Below, piece after piece: positions 1 to 10,375 of a stretch of 64,000 nucleotides of DNA. The stretch comes from Streptomyces sp. IMTB 2501 (lineage in GTDB: Bacteria > Actinomycetota > Actinomycetes > Streptomycetales > Streptomycetaceae): positions 1-64,000 of the forward strand of contig NZ_MQUS01000003.1 in assembly GCF_001953885.1 (NCBI RefSeq), in the 5' to 3' direction. Numbering within the stretch: position 1 is the stretch's first letter; each line of letters starts with the position of its first letter. A program made the translations under genes and the position numbers. The notes under the pieces are model-generated. The model was given only the letters and a program-made list of their open reading frames with translations, ran no database searches and had not been told where the DNA came from.

Positions 1-80
1 TCTTCCTGTGCGACATCACGGCCCGCACCCTGCACCAGGGCATGTCCCTCCTGGGCGTCCACAGCCCGGAACGCCTCTGA
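1..80 (+). CDS. argS: C-terminal end of a probable arginyl-tRNA synthetase (partial)
   Basis: Only the last 25 codons are in the window, ending in TGA at 78-80. The visible tail reads ...TARTLHQGMSLLGVHSPERL. Arginyl-tRNA synthetases usually end in a DALR anticodon-binding domain with a closing helix of the form LGxxAPERM, and this tail matches that pattern. The inference rests on about 20 residues, so the identity is tentative. The downstream neighbour is convergent (minus strand), so the two genes share a very short 10-base gap. Confidence 0.45.
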   Translation, partial: FLCDITARTLHQGMSLLGVHSPERL

Positions 81-90
81 CCGAAGGGCT

Positions 91-1737
91 CTAGGGCACG
101 TGCCGGCGGGCCCGCAGCGCCAGGCTCAGCGCCAGGACCGTCTGCGGGTCGTCGAGGTCGGTGCCCAGCAACTCCCCGATACGGGCGAGCCGGTTGTAGA
201 GGGTCTGCCGGTTCAGATGCAGCTCGCGGGCCGTCTCCGCCTTGCGGCCGGCGTGCGCCAGATAGGTCTCCAGGGTCGGCAGCAGCGGCGGCTTGGAGCG
301 GTGGTCGTGATCGCGCAGCGGGCCGATCGCGCGGTCCACGAACGCGGCGAGGTCCGGGTGGTCGCGCAGCCGCCACAGCAGCAGGTCGATGTCGAGGCGG
401 CGGGCGTCGTACCAGGGTCGGTCGGTCAGGCCCTGTGCCGCCGTCGCCGTCTCCGCCGCGTGACGCAGCCCGGCCGACGCGGCCGCCCAGCCGCCCGCCA
501 CCCCGACGACCACGACCGGCGGCGGCGAGCCCGGCCGGCGCATCCCGGCCCGCTCCACGCCCGCCCTGAGCGCCGCCGCCACCCGGTCCGCGACCGCCGA
601 GCGCTCCGACTCCGAGCGCAGCCCCAGCAGCACCAGCACCCGGCCCTCCACCGGCCGCACACCCAGCAGCACCGGCACCCCCACCGCGGCCAGCTCCTCG
701 GAGACCGCGCGTGCCAGCACCGCCCAACCCCCGCCGGGGGACAGGGAGTCACCGATCCGCATCACCACCGGCAGCAGCGGGCTGTCGCCGGGCTTGAAGC
801 CGAGGACCCGGGCCTGAGCCGGGGCGTCCTCCGCGGTGATCCGGCCCTCGGCGAGATCGGTGAGGAAGTCACCGCGCCCGCGGGCGGCCAGCTCCTCCTC
901 CTGGCGGGCCTGCATCAGCACCACGGCGAGGATGCCCGCGGCCCGCTCGGCGGCGATCCGGTGCACGGGGGCCAGCGGTGAGCGGACCGGCAGCAGGACA
1001 AGCCGGGCGCGCACCGAGCCCGCCGTACCCGGGCCGCCCCCGGGCACGTCCACCAGCACCGAACCGGCGGGCGGCGGCGCGTCCTTGTGCGAACCGCGCA
1101 GCCCCTCCCACACCTGCAGCGGATCCGCGCCCTCGGGCCCCTCCCCGGCGGCGTACAGCAGGCGGCCGTCGGCCGTCTCCAGGAACACCGGGTTGCCGCT
1201 GAAGTCCGCCAGGATGCCCAGCACCTGCGGCACCCCGCCGCCGCCCAGCAGCGCCTCGGTGCAGCGCCGGTGCACCTCCTCGGCCCGCTGCAGCAGGGCG
1301 TAGTGGCCGTTGACGATCTCGGTGTGGATCTCCTCGGTCACCGTCACGAACGGCACCTCGCGGTGCAGCTGGACCAGCGGCAGCCCGGCCGCGCGGGCGG
1401 TGTCCACCAGGGCGGCGGGCAGCCGGGCGAAACGCGGACCCAACTCCACCACCAGGGCGGCGATTCCGCGCTCGGCGAGGGTGCGCACGAACGCCCGTTG
1501 CTCGGCCGGGCGGGTGCCGAGGCCGTATCCGGTGGTGAGCAGCAGTTCGCCGCCCTTGAGCAGCGAGGCGATGTTCGGCACCTCGCCCGCGTGCACCCAG
1601 CGCACCGCGCGTCCCAGCCGGTCGGCCCCCGCCACGATCTCCGGCAGCCCGCTGCGCAGCCCGGGCAGTTCCAGTGCCCGCTGCACGGTGATCCCGGCGC
1701 CCTGGGTGTCGAATCGGTGGTCCGTACGGCTGTCCAT
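91..1737 (-). CDS. PucR-family transcriptional regulator
   Basis: This is a 548-residue protein starting at ATG 1737. Residues about 16-140 are a PucR N-terminal sensor domain, with the typical early segments ITVQRALELPGL and LLKGGELLLTTGYGLG. The last 60 residues carry the PucR C-terminal helix-turn-helix, with LETYLAHAGRKAETAREL followed by NRQTLYNRLARIGELLG. Family members regulate purine, amino-acid or polyamine catabolism. Only 44 bases separate its start from the stop of the upstream, same-strand FAD oxidase, so the two may be cotranscribed and the oxidase is a plausible target. The effector cannot be read from the sequence. Confidence 0.9.
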   Translation of the reverse strand: MDSRTDHRFDTQGAGITVQRALELPGLRSGLPEIVAGADRLGRAVRWVHAGEVPNIASLLKGGELLLTTGYGLGTRPAEQRAFVRTLAERGIAALVVELGPRFARLPAALVDTARAAGLPLVQLHREVPFVTVTEEIHTEIVNGHYALLQRAEEVHRRCTEALLGGGGVPQVLGILADFSGNPVFLETADGRLLYAAGEGPEGADPLQVWEGLRGSHKDAPPPAGSVLVDVPGGGPGTAGSVRARLVLLPVRSPLAPVHRIAAERAAGILAVVLMQARQEEELAARGRGDFLTDLAEGRITAEDAPAQARVLGFKPGDSPLLPVVMRIGDSLSPGGGWAVLARAVSEELAAVGVPVLLGVRPVEGRVLVLLGLRSESERSAVADRVAAALRAGVERAGMRRPGSPPPVVVVGVAGGWAAASAGLRHAAETATAAQGLTDRPWYDARRLDIDLLLWRLRDHPDLAAFVDRAIGPLRDHDHRSKPPLLPTLETYLAHAGRKAETARELHLNRQTLYNRLARIGELLGTDLDDPQTVLALSLALRARRHVP

Positions 1738-1781
1738 GCAGCGGACGCTACCTGCGTAAACGCCCTCGGGACAGCTCCCTG

Positions 1782-3164
1782 TCAGATGGGCTTGATGTTG
1801 TGGTTGAAGCGGAAGACGTTGTCCGGGTCGTAGCGCCGTTTCACCTTCTCCAAGCGCAGCGTGTTGCCCTCGCCCAGCCCGGCCCGCACCCGCTCCGGGC
1901 CTTCGTCCCCGATGAAGTTCAGGTACACGTCCCCGGTGCTCCACGGCCGTACGTCGGCGCGCACGCCCCGCACCCACGCGATCGCCCGCTCGTCCTCGGC
2001 CTGGTCCGCCCAGATGCCGAACGGGTGCGCGGCCCAGGGCGCGTCCCGGTACGGCACCGGGTACTCGTGCGGACCGGCGGCGATCGCCCCGCCCTGCGGG
2101 AACAGGATCTGCTGGCTGCCGGTCGGCACCGGCATGCTGTCCGCGCGGGCGCAGAAGACGTCCACCAGCTCGTTGGGCAGTCCGGTCAGATACTCCGCCG
2201 ACCAGTAGTTCCGCAGTCCGGAGGGAAAGTCGAGCATGCACTGCACATCGGCGTACGGCATCGCGCCGGCCACCTCCACCTCGTGCGGCACGGCCAGCAG
2301 CGGTTCGGCGAGCTTGCGCATACCCTCCTCGTCGCCCGCGTAGGTGAGCAGCAGCCCGCACAGCAGCGTGCCGACCAGCTCCGGCGGTACGAACGCCTCC
2401 GGCGGCCCCGTCACGTACAGCACGGCGCCCCCGGCCTCGTCGGGTCCGCCGAGGACGACCTCGCGGAAGGCGCGGATCGCCTCGGGGCCGAGCTGCGGCC
2501 GGTACATCAGCAGTGCGACGGAGAAGACCGGCAGTTCGTGCAGCTCCAGGGTGAGCGCGGTGGCGATGCCGAAGTTGCCGCCTCCGCCGTGCAGCGCCCA
2601 GAACAGCTCGGGGTTCTCGTCGGCGTTGGCGTGCACCCGCTCGGCGTCGGCGGTCACCAGTTCCACACCGAGGAGGTTGTCCACGGCGAGGCCGAACGCG
2701 CGGTCCAGCCAGCCGGTGCCGCCGCCGAGGACGAAGCCGCCGATCCCGGTGGTGGAGGCACGGCCACCGGTGGTCGCGAGGCCGTACGGCTGGGTGGCCC
2801 GGTCCAGTTGGCTCATGGTGGCGCCGCCCTCGATCCGGACCGCCTCGGCCGCCGGATCGACGGTCACCTCGTGCATCCGGCGCAGGTCCACCACGAGCGC
2901 GCCGTCGCCGAGCGCCGACCCGGCCACACTGTGCCCGCCGCCGCGCACCGCGATCGGCAGGTCCAGGTCGCGCGCGAAGCGCACGGCCCGGACGACATCG
3001 GTCGCGTGCGCGCACTGGGCGATCACGGCCGGGCGCCGGTCGATCATCGCGTTGAAGACGGCCCGAGCCTCGTCGTAGCCGCGGTCCTGCGGGGCGAACA
3101 CCTCGCCTGCCAGGTCTTCGCGCAACCCGGCGAGGGCCGTGCGCGCCTTGGAGGGGAAAGCCAT
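1782..3164 (-). CDS. FAD-binding oxidoreductase, berberine-bridge-enzyme-like
   Basis: This 460-residue flavoprotein has a PCMH-type FAD domain over roughly residues 45-215 and a BBE-type C-terminus ending YDPDNVFRFNHNIKPI. The segment RGGGHSVAG contains His78, the usual site of covalent 8-alpha-histidyl FAD. The second loop reads GGRASTTGIGGFVLGGGTGW. It lacks the Cys that bicovalent family members use for a 6-S-cysteinyl link, so the flavin is probably attached by His alone. Relatives oxidise sugars, alkaloids or antibiotic intermediates; the substrate here is unknown. No signal peptide is visible, so it is probably cytoplasmic. The gene precedes the PucR regulator on the same strand. Confidence 0.85.
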   Translation of the reverse strand: MAFPSKARTALAGLREDLAGEVFAPQDRGYDEARAVFNAMIDRRPAVIAQCAHATDVVRAVRFARDLDLPIAVRGGGHSVAGSALGDGALVVDLRRMHEVTVDPAAEAVRIEGGATMSQLDRATQPYGLATTGGRASTTGIGGFVLGGGTGWLDRAFGLAVDNLLGVELVTADAERVHANADENPELFWALHGGGGNFGIATALTLELHELPVFSVALLMYRPQLGPEAIRAFREVVLGGPDEAGGAVLYVTGPPEAFVPPELVGTLLCGLLLTYAGDEEGMRKLAEPLLAVPHEVEVAGAMPYADVQCMLDFPSGLRNYWSAEYLTGLPNELVDVFCARADSMPVPTGSQQILFPQGGAIAAGPHEYPVPYRDAPWAAHPFGIWADQAEDERAIAWVRGVRADVRPWSTGDVYLNFIGDEGPERVRAGLGEGNTLRLEKVKRRYDPDNVFRFNHNIKPI

Positions 3165-3217
3165 CGCCGCCCCCTTTCCGGTGAAGGGGGTTTTGTGCGC
3201 TACCAGCCTAGGCCGGA

Positions 3218-3280
3218 GCGCCCCAAAGGGGCGCGGGGAACTGCGCGACCAGCCACAACGGACCCGCGGACGACCGACAC
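3218..3280. repeat. Streptomyces dispersed intergenic repeat with hairpin
   Basis: A perfect hairpin GCGCCCC-AAA-GGGGCGC (3218-3234) is followed by GGGGAACTGCGCGACCAGCC and ACAACGGACCCGCGG. I recognise this from memory as a family scattered between Streptomyces genes, commonly near gene ends. A diverged copy lies at about 24661-24730. Here it sits between the 3' end of the GH15 gene and the start of the FAD oxidase, where the hairpin could end the GH15 transcript. Confidence 0.6.
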
Positions 3281-3284
3281 CCTG

Positions 3285-5111
3285 CTAGCCGCCGTAAGCG
3301 CCGGAGGCGGTCAGCCGCAGCGCCGTGTCGATCAGCGGCACGTGGCTGAACGCCTGCGGGAAGTTGCCGACCTGGCGCTGCAGGCGCGGGTCCCACTCCT
3401 CGGCGAGCAGACCGAGGTCGTTGCGCAGGGCGAGGAGCTTCTCGAACAGCTTGCGGGCCTCGTCCACCCGGCCGATCATCGCCAGGTCGTCCGCCATCCA
3501 GAACGAGCAGGCGAGGAAGGCGCCCTCGTCACCGGGCAGGCCGTCGACGCCCTCGTGGGCGCCCTCCGTCGGGTAGCGCAGGATGAACCCGTCCGGGGTG
3601 GACAGCTCGCGCTGGATCGCCTCGATCGTGCCGATCACCCGCTTGTCGTCCGGCGGCAGGAAGCCCATCTGCGGGATCAGCAGCAGCGAGGCGTCCAGCT
3701 CCTGGGAGCCGTAGGACTGTGTGAAGGTGTTGCGCTCCTTGTCGTAGCCCTTCTCGCAGACGTCCCGGTGGATGTCGTCGCGCAGTTCCTTCCAGCGCTC
3801 CAGCGGGCCGTCCGCGTCCCCGGACTCGATCAGCTTGATGGTGCGGTCCACCGCGACCCAGGCCATCACCTTGGAGTGGACGAAGTGCCGGCGCGGGCCG
3901 CGCACCTCCCAGATGCCCTCGTCCGGCTCCTGCCAGTGGTCCTCCAGGTAGCGGATCAGCTTGAGCTGGAGCAGGGAGGCGTAGTCGTTGCGGGCCAGGC
4001 CCGTCATATGGGCCAGGTGCAGGGCCTCGGTGACCTCGCCGTACACGTCCAGCTGGAGCTGGTGGGCGGCGCCGTTGCCGACACGGACCGGTGCCGAGGC
4101 CTCGTAGCCCGGCAGCCAGTCCAGCTCGGCCTCGCCCAGCTCGCGCTCCCCGGCGATGCCGTACATGATCTGCAGGTTCTCCGGGTCGCCGGCGACCGCG
4201 CGCAGCAGCCACTCGCGCCAGGCGCGGGCCTCCTCGCGGTAGCCGGTGCGCAGCAGCGAGGACAGGGTGATCGCCGCGTCCCGCAACCAGGTGTAGCGGT
4301 AGTCCCAGTTGCGCACGCCGCCGATGTCCTCCGGCAGGGAGGTCGTCGGGGCGGCGACGATGCCGCCCGTGGGGGCGTACGTCAGCGCCTTCAGGGTGAT
4401 CAGCGAGCGGACCACCGCCTCGCGGTACGGCCCGTGGTACGTGCAGTGCTCGACCCACTCGCGCCAGAAGTCCTCCGTCGCCTCCAGCGAGGCCTCCGGC
4501 TCCGGCAGCGGCGGCGGCTCCTTGTGCGAGGGCTGCCACGAGATCGTGAACGCGATCCGGTCACCCGGGGCGACCGTGAAGTCGGCGTACGTCGTCAGTG
4601 ACTTTCCGTAGGTCTCCGCCCCGGTGTCGAACCACACCGAGTCGGGACCGGCGACGGCGACGGTCCGCCCCTCGTGCTTGTGCACCCAGGGCACGACCCG
4701 GCCGTAGGAGAACCGCATCCGCAGGGCCGAGCGCATCGGCACCCGCCCGGTGACGCCCTCCACGATCCGGATCAGCTGCGGCGCGCCCTCACGCGGGGGC
4801 ATGAAGTCGGTCACCCGGACCGTGCCGCGCGGGGTGTCCCACTCCGACTCCAGGATCAGCGAGTCGCCCCGGTAGCTGCGCCGGTCCGCCGACGGCGGCT
4901 GGGCGTCGGCCGCGTGCGCCGGTCCGAGCCGCCAGAAACCGTGTTCCTCGGTGCCCAGCAGGCCGGCGAAGATGGCATGTGAGTCGAAGCGGGGCAGGCA
5001 CAGCCAGTCCACTGTGCCGTCCCGGCAGACCAGTGCGGCGGTCTGCATGTCTCCGATGAGTGCGTAGTCTTCGATGCGCCCGGCCACGTGCAACTCCAGT
5101 CGAACGGCCAC
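3285..5111 (-). CDS. Glycoside hydrolase family 15 protein (glucoamylase/trehalase type)
   Basis: This is a 608-residue GH15 protein with a GTG start at 5111, preceded by a GGGGG stretch. The first 50 residues (IEDYALIGDMQTAALV, then TVDWLCLPRFDS) match the N-terminal beta-sandwich of bacterial GH15 proteins. The catalytic alpha/alpha barrel occupies about residues 230-600 and contains NWDYRYTWLRDAAIT and AEEWDP near the second catalytic acid. Family members hydrolyse alpha-glucosidic bonds in maltooligosaccharides, or trehalose in the mycobacterial branch. No signal peptide is seen, so a cytoplasmic role in trehalose or glycogen turnover is more likely than starch digestion. It is transcribed divergently from pyrG. 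Confidence 0.9.
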   Translation of the reverse strand: MAVRLELHVAGRIEDYALIGDMQTAALVCRDGTVDWLCLPRFDSHAIFAGLLGTEEHGFWRLGPAHAADAQPPSADRRSYRGDSLILESEWDTPRGTVRVTDFMPPREGAPQLIRIVEGVTGRVPMRSALRMRFSYGRVVPWVHKHEGRTVAVAGPDSVWFDTGAETYGKSLTTYADFTVAPGDRIAFTISWQPSHKEPPPLPEPEASLEATEDFWREWVEHCTYHGPYREAVVRSLITLKALTYAPTGGIVAAPTTSLPEDIGGVRNWDYRYTWLRDAAITLSSLLRTGYREEARAWREWLLRAVAGDPENLQIMYGIAGERELGEAELDWLPGYEASAPVRVGNGAAHQLQLDVYGEVTEALHLAHMTGLARNDYASLLQLKLIRYLEDHWQEPDEGIWEVRGPRRHFVHSKVMAWVAVDRTIKLIESGDADGPLERWKELRDDIHRDVCEKGYDKERNTFTQSYGSQELDASLLLIPQMGFLPPDDKRVIGTIEAIQRELSTPDGFILRYPTEGAHEGVDGLPGDEGAFLACSFWMADDLAMIGRVDEARKLFEKLLALRNDLGLLAEEWDPRLQRQVGNFPQAFSHVPLIDTALRLTASGAYGG

Positions 5112-5614
5112 GTCACCCCCGCACAGGGGGCGGTCGCTAGTGCGGTCAAGGGGTCGTTGTTATGCGTCGTTGAGCGGTGAAGCAAAGCAGCCCGCCGAGC
5201 CCTGAGGCAACACGACAGTCTTTGCTCAACGAACTGCCGCGCTCTCGTTGTTTCCGGTTGGTGCAGGCGGGGGTGTGCCCTCGGTCCGGCCGGGCACGGC
5301 AGCGAGTGTCCGAGCAGGATACGACGCACGTAGATGATCTGCGTGCCGCTCCGGGCAACCCGTGTGGGCCGAACGGGTGAGCAGCGGGTAATAACCGTGT
5401 GACCTGGGCGTGCCTGTGCTGACAGGAGTGACGGGGCATTCCGTGCCCGGACGCGTGCGGAGCGTGGCCGGAAGCCATCTCGTCCAGGCGCTGATACCCT
5501 GGTAGCCCGTGGACCGGTGGGCCCGAAACCCCCGAACCGCAGCGACGGCACCCCCGGAGATCTCCGGAAAGGCAGCCGTACCGCACGACAGACCGCGACC
5601 ACGGGAGCCCCCTC
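5112..5614. other. Intergenic region between divergent GH15 and pyrG genes
   Basis: About 500 bases without a supported gene. It must hold the promoters of both the GH15 gene and pyrG. A TACCCT hexamer at 5495-5500 could be a -10 element for pyrG, but no convincing -35 partner was found. Short open frames here have no ribosome binding site and unremarkable composition. Confidence 0.5.
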
Positions 5615-7288
<1,674 letters not shown>

Positions 7289-7371
7289 CACAAGGGTTGT
7301 ACGGTGGCCGGGGCGCGCGAATGCAGAGGGATCGCGCCCCGGCCGCCGGCGCATGTGTGGAGGGACAGGGC

Positions 7372-7998
7372 ATGACGATCAAGGACACCCCCGAGGCGTG
7401 GGAGATCCGGGCGACGGAGACCCCCTTCGTGGGCAACAAGACCTCCGTCCGCACGGACGAGGTGGTCATGCCCGACGGCTCGGTGGCCCGCCGCGACTAC
7501 CAGGTCCACCCCGGCTCGGTCGCCGTCCTCGCCCTGGACGAGGAGGGCCGGGTGCTGCTCATCGAGCAGTACCGCCACCCGGTGCGGCACAAGCTGTGGG
7601 AGATCCCGGCCGGTCTGCTCGACATCCCCGGTGAGAACCCGCTGCACGCCGCCCAGCGCGAGCTGTACGAGGAGGCGCACGTCAAGGCCGAGGACTGGCG
7701 GGTGCTGACCGACGTCTACACCACGCCCGGCGGCTGCGACGAGGCCGTACGGATCTTCCTCGCCCGTGGCCTGTCCGAGGCCGAGGGGGAGCGCTTCGAG
7801 GCGGAGCACGAGGAGACCGACATGCAGCATGCGCGCGTGCCGGTCGAGGAGTTGGTGCGCCGCGTCCTGGCCGGCGACGTGCACAACAACTGCCTGGTCG
7901 TCGGCGTGCTCTCCCTGGTGGCCGCCCGGAGCGGCGACGGCCTCGACGCGCTCCGCCCGGCCGGCGCCCCCTGGCCGGCCCGGCCCTTCGAGGCTTGA
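7372..7998 (+). CDS. NUDIX hydrolase, ADP-ribose pyrophosphatase type
   Basis: This 208-residue NUDIX protein starts at ATG 7372, preceded by GGAGG at 7359-7363. The NUDIX box spans residues 81-104, with GENPLHAAQRELYEEAHV. The RELxEE metal-binding core is intact, but the usual Gly after EEx is His. The preceding LWEIPAGLLD is typical of actinobacterial ADP-ribose pyrophosphatases, which split ADP-ribose into AMP and ribose 5-phosphate. It probably acts in the cytoplasm to clear ADP-ribose or related nucleotides. An ADP-ribosylglycohydrolase is encoded about 9 kb downstream, though not in the same operon. The pyrG neighbour suggests cotranscription. Confidence 0.9.
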   Translation: MTIKDTPEAWEIRATETPFVGNKTSVRTDEVVMPDGSVARRDYQVHPGSVAVLALDEEGRVLLIEQYRHPVRHKLWEIPAGLLDIPGENPLHAAQRELYEEAHVKAEDWRVLTDVYTTPGGCDEAVRIFLARGLSEAEGERFEAEHEETDMQHARVPVEELVRRVLAGDVHNNCLVVGVLSLVAARSGDGLDALRPAGAPWPARPFEA

Positions 7999-8033
7999 GC
8001 CGCACCCGTTCGGGTTACTGGTGTGACGATCGC

Positions 8034-8048
8034 CTGATCCGATCAGGG
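8034..8048. repeat. Inverted repeat CCTGATC-C-GATCAGG
   Basis: A perfect 7-base inverted repeat with a one-base centre lies between the NUDIX gene and the NTPase/TPR gene. The loop is too short for an intrinsic terminator, so a dimeric repressor site is more likely. No protein can be assigned. Confidence 0.35.
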
Positions 8049-8161
8049 GATCTGTCCGCCGCGCTCCTCACAGCACGTCGCAGAGCGTGAACTAGGCTCG
8101 TGTACGCCCGTTGCGGAAGATCCGGCGGGCTTGCGTGTGCGGTGGGACGGGAGCGTGGCCC

Positions 8162-10228
8162 GTGACGGATCAGGTGGTGGACACAGGCGGCGTGCGGCGC
8201 TCGGCGTACGAGGGCGCGGAAGACCATTTCCTGGGCCGTACAAGGGAGTTGAAGGAGCTGCGCGCCGACATCGAGCGCGCGGGCCTGGACACCCTCTCCG
8301 GCCGCAAGGCGCCACGCGCGCGCGTGCTCCTGATCGCGGGCCGCCCCGGCTCCGGCCGCACCGCCCTCGCCGAGGAACTCGTACGCCAGGTCGGGGGCCG
8401 CTACCCCGACGGGGTGCTGCGGGCCCGGCTCAGCGAGCCCGACGGCACCCCCGTCCCGGTCGGGCGTGTCGCCCGTGAGCTGCTGACCGCGCTGGAGTTG
8501 CCGGCTCCGGCCGGCGCCGCCGAGGACGAGCTGGCCGAGGCCCTGCGCACCGCCCTCGCCGACCGGCGCACACTGCTGCTGCTGGACGACGCGGCCGGCG
8601 CCGAGCAGGTCGACGCGCTGCTCCCGCAGGCCCCGGACTGCCTGGTGGTCGCCGTTTCCTCGGGCCCGCTCACCGGCATCGCGGACGTCCGCCCCTGCAC
8701 CCTGGGGGGCCTGGACACCAAGTCCGCGGTGGAACTGCTCACCCGCTACACCGGCTCGGTCCGCATCACGGTCGACCCGCGTTCCGCCGAGAGCCTGGTC
8801 GAGGCCTGCCAGGGCCACCCTGCCGCGCTCGTGCTGGCCGGCGGCTGGCTCGCCGCCCGTCCCAAGGCTGCCGTCTCCGACCTCGCCAAGCGGCTGCGCA
8901 CCGGCACCGATGACGGCACGGACACGACCCCGCAGGCCCGAGTCTTCCGGCATGTCCACGATGAGCTGGCCGGTCCGGCCGCCCGTGTCCTGCGGCTGCT
9001 CTCCCTCGCCCCGGCCGGCCTGATCGACCCGCACACCGCCTCGTCCCTCGCCGGCTGCTCGGTGAGCTTCGCCCGCGCCACCCTGGACGACTTCGTCGCC
9101 CTCGGCCTGCTGCGCGCGGTCGACTCCCCGTTGCCCCAGTACGACGTCCCCGGCTGTCTGCATCCGCTGCTGCGTGCCTGCGCAGACGGCCAGGAGCGGC
9201 CCGCCGAGCTGCAGCTGGCCCGGGCCCGGATGCTGGAGCGGACCGTACGGCTGCTGCAGTCCTGCCGGGCGATCACCGAGACGGACAGCCCGCAGGCCCG
9301 GGAGAAGCTGAACGCGATGCCTCGCGAGGTGCGCTTCCCCAACCCCAGGGCGGCCGCCGACTGGCTGCGCATCCGGCGGCCCGCGCTGCTGGCGTCAGCC
9401 CGCCTCGCGGTCGCCGTCGGTGAGCTGGACACCCTCGCCCGTCGGCTGATGTCCCAGCTGGTCAGGGCCATGGTGGCGCACGAGGGCACGCATGCCGCGG
9501 CGCCCGACCTGTACGACGTACACAGCCTGGTCCTCGATGTCGCGAGGCGGCGCGGCCTGCCCCGGGAGGAGGCCGCGGCCCTGCTGAACCTCGGTGACGT
9601 GGACGCGCAGACCGGCCGTACCAAAGACGCATTGGCACGATATCGGTTGGCTCTGGCGGCCGGACGCAGGGCAAATGACCCGTATGCGGCTGGTCGCGCA
9701 ATGGAATCCGTAGGTGGCGCCTACCAGGAGCTGGGCGATCACGACCGGGCCGCCGACTGGTTCGGCCGGGCCCTGGCCGAGCGGCTGGCCCGGGGCGAGC
9801 GCGAGCAGGCCGCCCGGTTGTACGGCCGGATCGCCACCGCCCACACCTATGCGGGCCGCTACGGCGAGGGCCTCAGGAACTGGCGGGCCGCCGTTGCCGG
9901 CTACCGCAAGAGCGGCGATGTCGCCGCCCATGCCCGGGCGTTGAGCGAGCTGGCCCGGGTGCAGGAGTACGCGGGACGGCTCACGGAGTCGCTGCGCACC
10001 TGTCAGGAGGCGGTGGAGTGGGCGCGGCGCGCCGACGACGTCCGGCTGCAGGCCGCGCTGCAGCTCCGGCTGGCAGACACGCTGGATCGGCTCGGCGACT
10101 CCGCCGCCGCCTGTCTGCACCGCGGCGCGGCCGAGCGCATGCTGGTCGAGGAGGCCCCGGAGGACGACGCAAGCCCCAAACCGGACGCTGAAGCCTGCGA
10201 AATCCGTAGTGCATCCAGCGAAGATTGA
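8162..10228 (+). CDS. NB-ARC/STAND-like NTPase with C-terminal TPR repeats
   Basis: This 688-residue protein starts at GTG 8162, 8 bases after GGGAG. Residues about 20-60 introduce a nucleotide-binding domain (GRTRELKELRADI, then a Walker A-like AGRPGSGRTALAEELV). TLLLLDDAA serves as Walker B. An AP-ATPase-type helical region follows (GHPAALVLAGGWLAAR). From about residue 420 onward it contains helical TPR-like repeats, for example AGRAMESVGGAYQELGD and ARALSELARVQEYAGRL. This is the AfsR-type architecture without the SARP DNA-binding domain. Such proteins switch between ADP- and ATP-bound states to assemble regulators or effectors. No DNA-binding or toxic effector domain is visible. Walker A ends in GRT rather than GKT, so nucleotide binding may be weakened. 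Confidence 0.8.
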   Translation: MTDQVVDTGGVRRSAYEGAEDHFLGRTRELKELRADIERAGLDTLSGRKAPRARVLLIAGRPGSGRTALAEELVRQVGGRYPDGVLRARLSEPDGTPVPVGRVARELLTALELPAPAGAAEDELAEALRTALADRRTLLLLDDAAGAEQVDALLPQAPDCLVVAVSSGPLTGIADVRPCTLGGLDTKSAVELLTRYTGSVRITVDPRSAESLVEACQGHPAALVLAGGWLAARPKAAVSDLAKRLRTGTDDGTDTTPQARVFRHVHDELAGPAARVLRLLSLAPAGLIDPHTASSLAGCSVSFARATLDDFVALGLLRAVDSPLPQYDVPGCLHPLLRACADGQERPAELQLARARMLERTVRLLQSCRAITETDSPQAREKLNAMPREVRFPNPRAAADWLRIRRPALLASARLAVAVGELDTLARRLMSQLVRAMVAHEGTHAAAPDLYDVHSLVLDVARRRGLPREEAAALLNLGDVDAQTGRTKDALARYRLALAAGRRANDPYAAGRAMESVGGAYQELGDHDRAADWFGRALAERLARGEREQAARLYGRIATAHTYAGRYGEGLRNWRAAVAGYRKSGDVAAHARALSELARVQEYAGRLTESLRTCQEAVEWARRADDVRLQAALQLRLADTLDRLGDSAAACLHRGAAERMLVEEAPEDDASPKPDAEACEIRSASSED

Positions 10229-10241
10229 TGCAATGAAAGGC

Positions 10242-10269
10242 TAGACAGTCGGAACGCCTTCATTAGACT
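10242..10269 (+). promoter_or_regulatory. Probable promoter of alanine dehydrogenase
   Basis: TAGACA (10242-10247) and TAGACT (10264-10269) are separated by 16 bases and lie about 105 bases before the ald start. They are close to the vegetative consensus, with one mismatch in the -35 and a TANNNT -10. Confidence 0.4.
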
Positions 10270-10375
10270 GGCTCTGCCGCACGTTCTCCTGCGGTGTCTC
10301 CCGGTGTGCCCTGCATGCCTGGGTATGTCATGTAATGCACCCCCCATACCCTCTGAGCCAAGGACCGTGATCGAC

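Noticed and set aside
91..3015. A single long minus-strand frame joining PucR and the region opposite the oxidase
   Set aside because: The part upstream of ATG 1737 is out of frame with the real oxidase and has biased, low-complexity Arg/Pro/Gly content.
5177..5380. A 67-codon plus-strand ORF between the GH15 gene and pyrG
   Set aside because: No ribosome binding site and ordinary intergenic composition.
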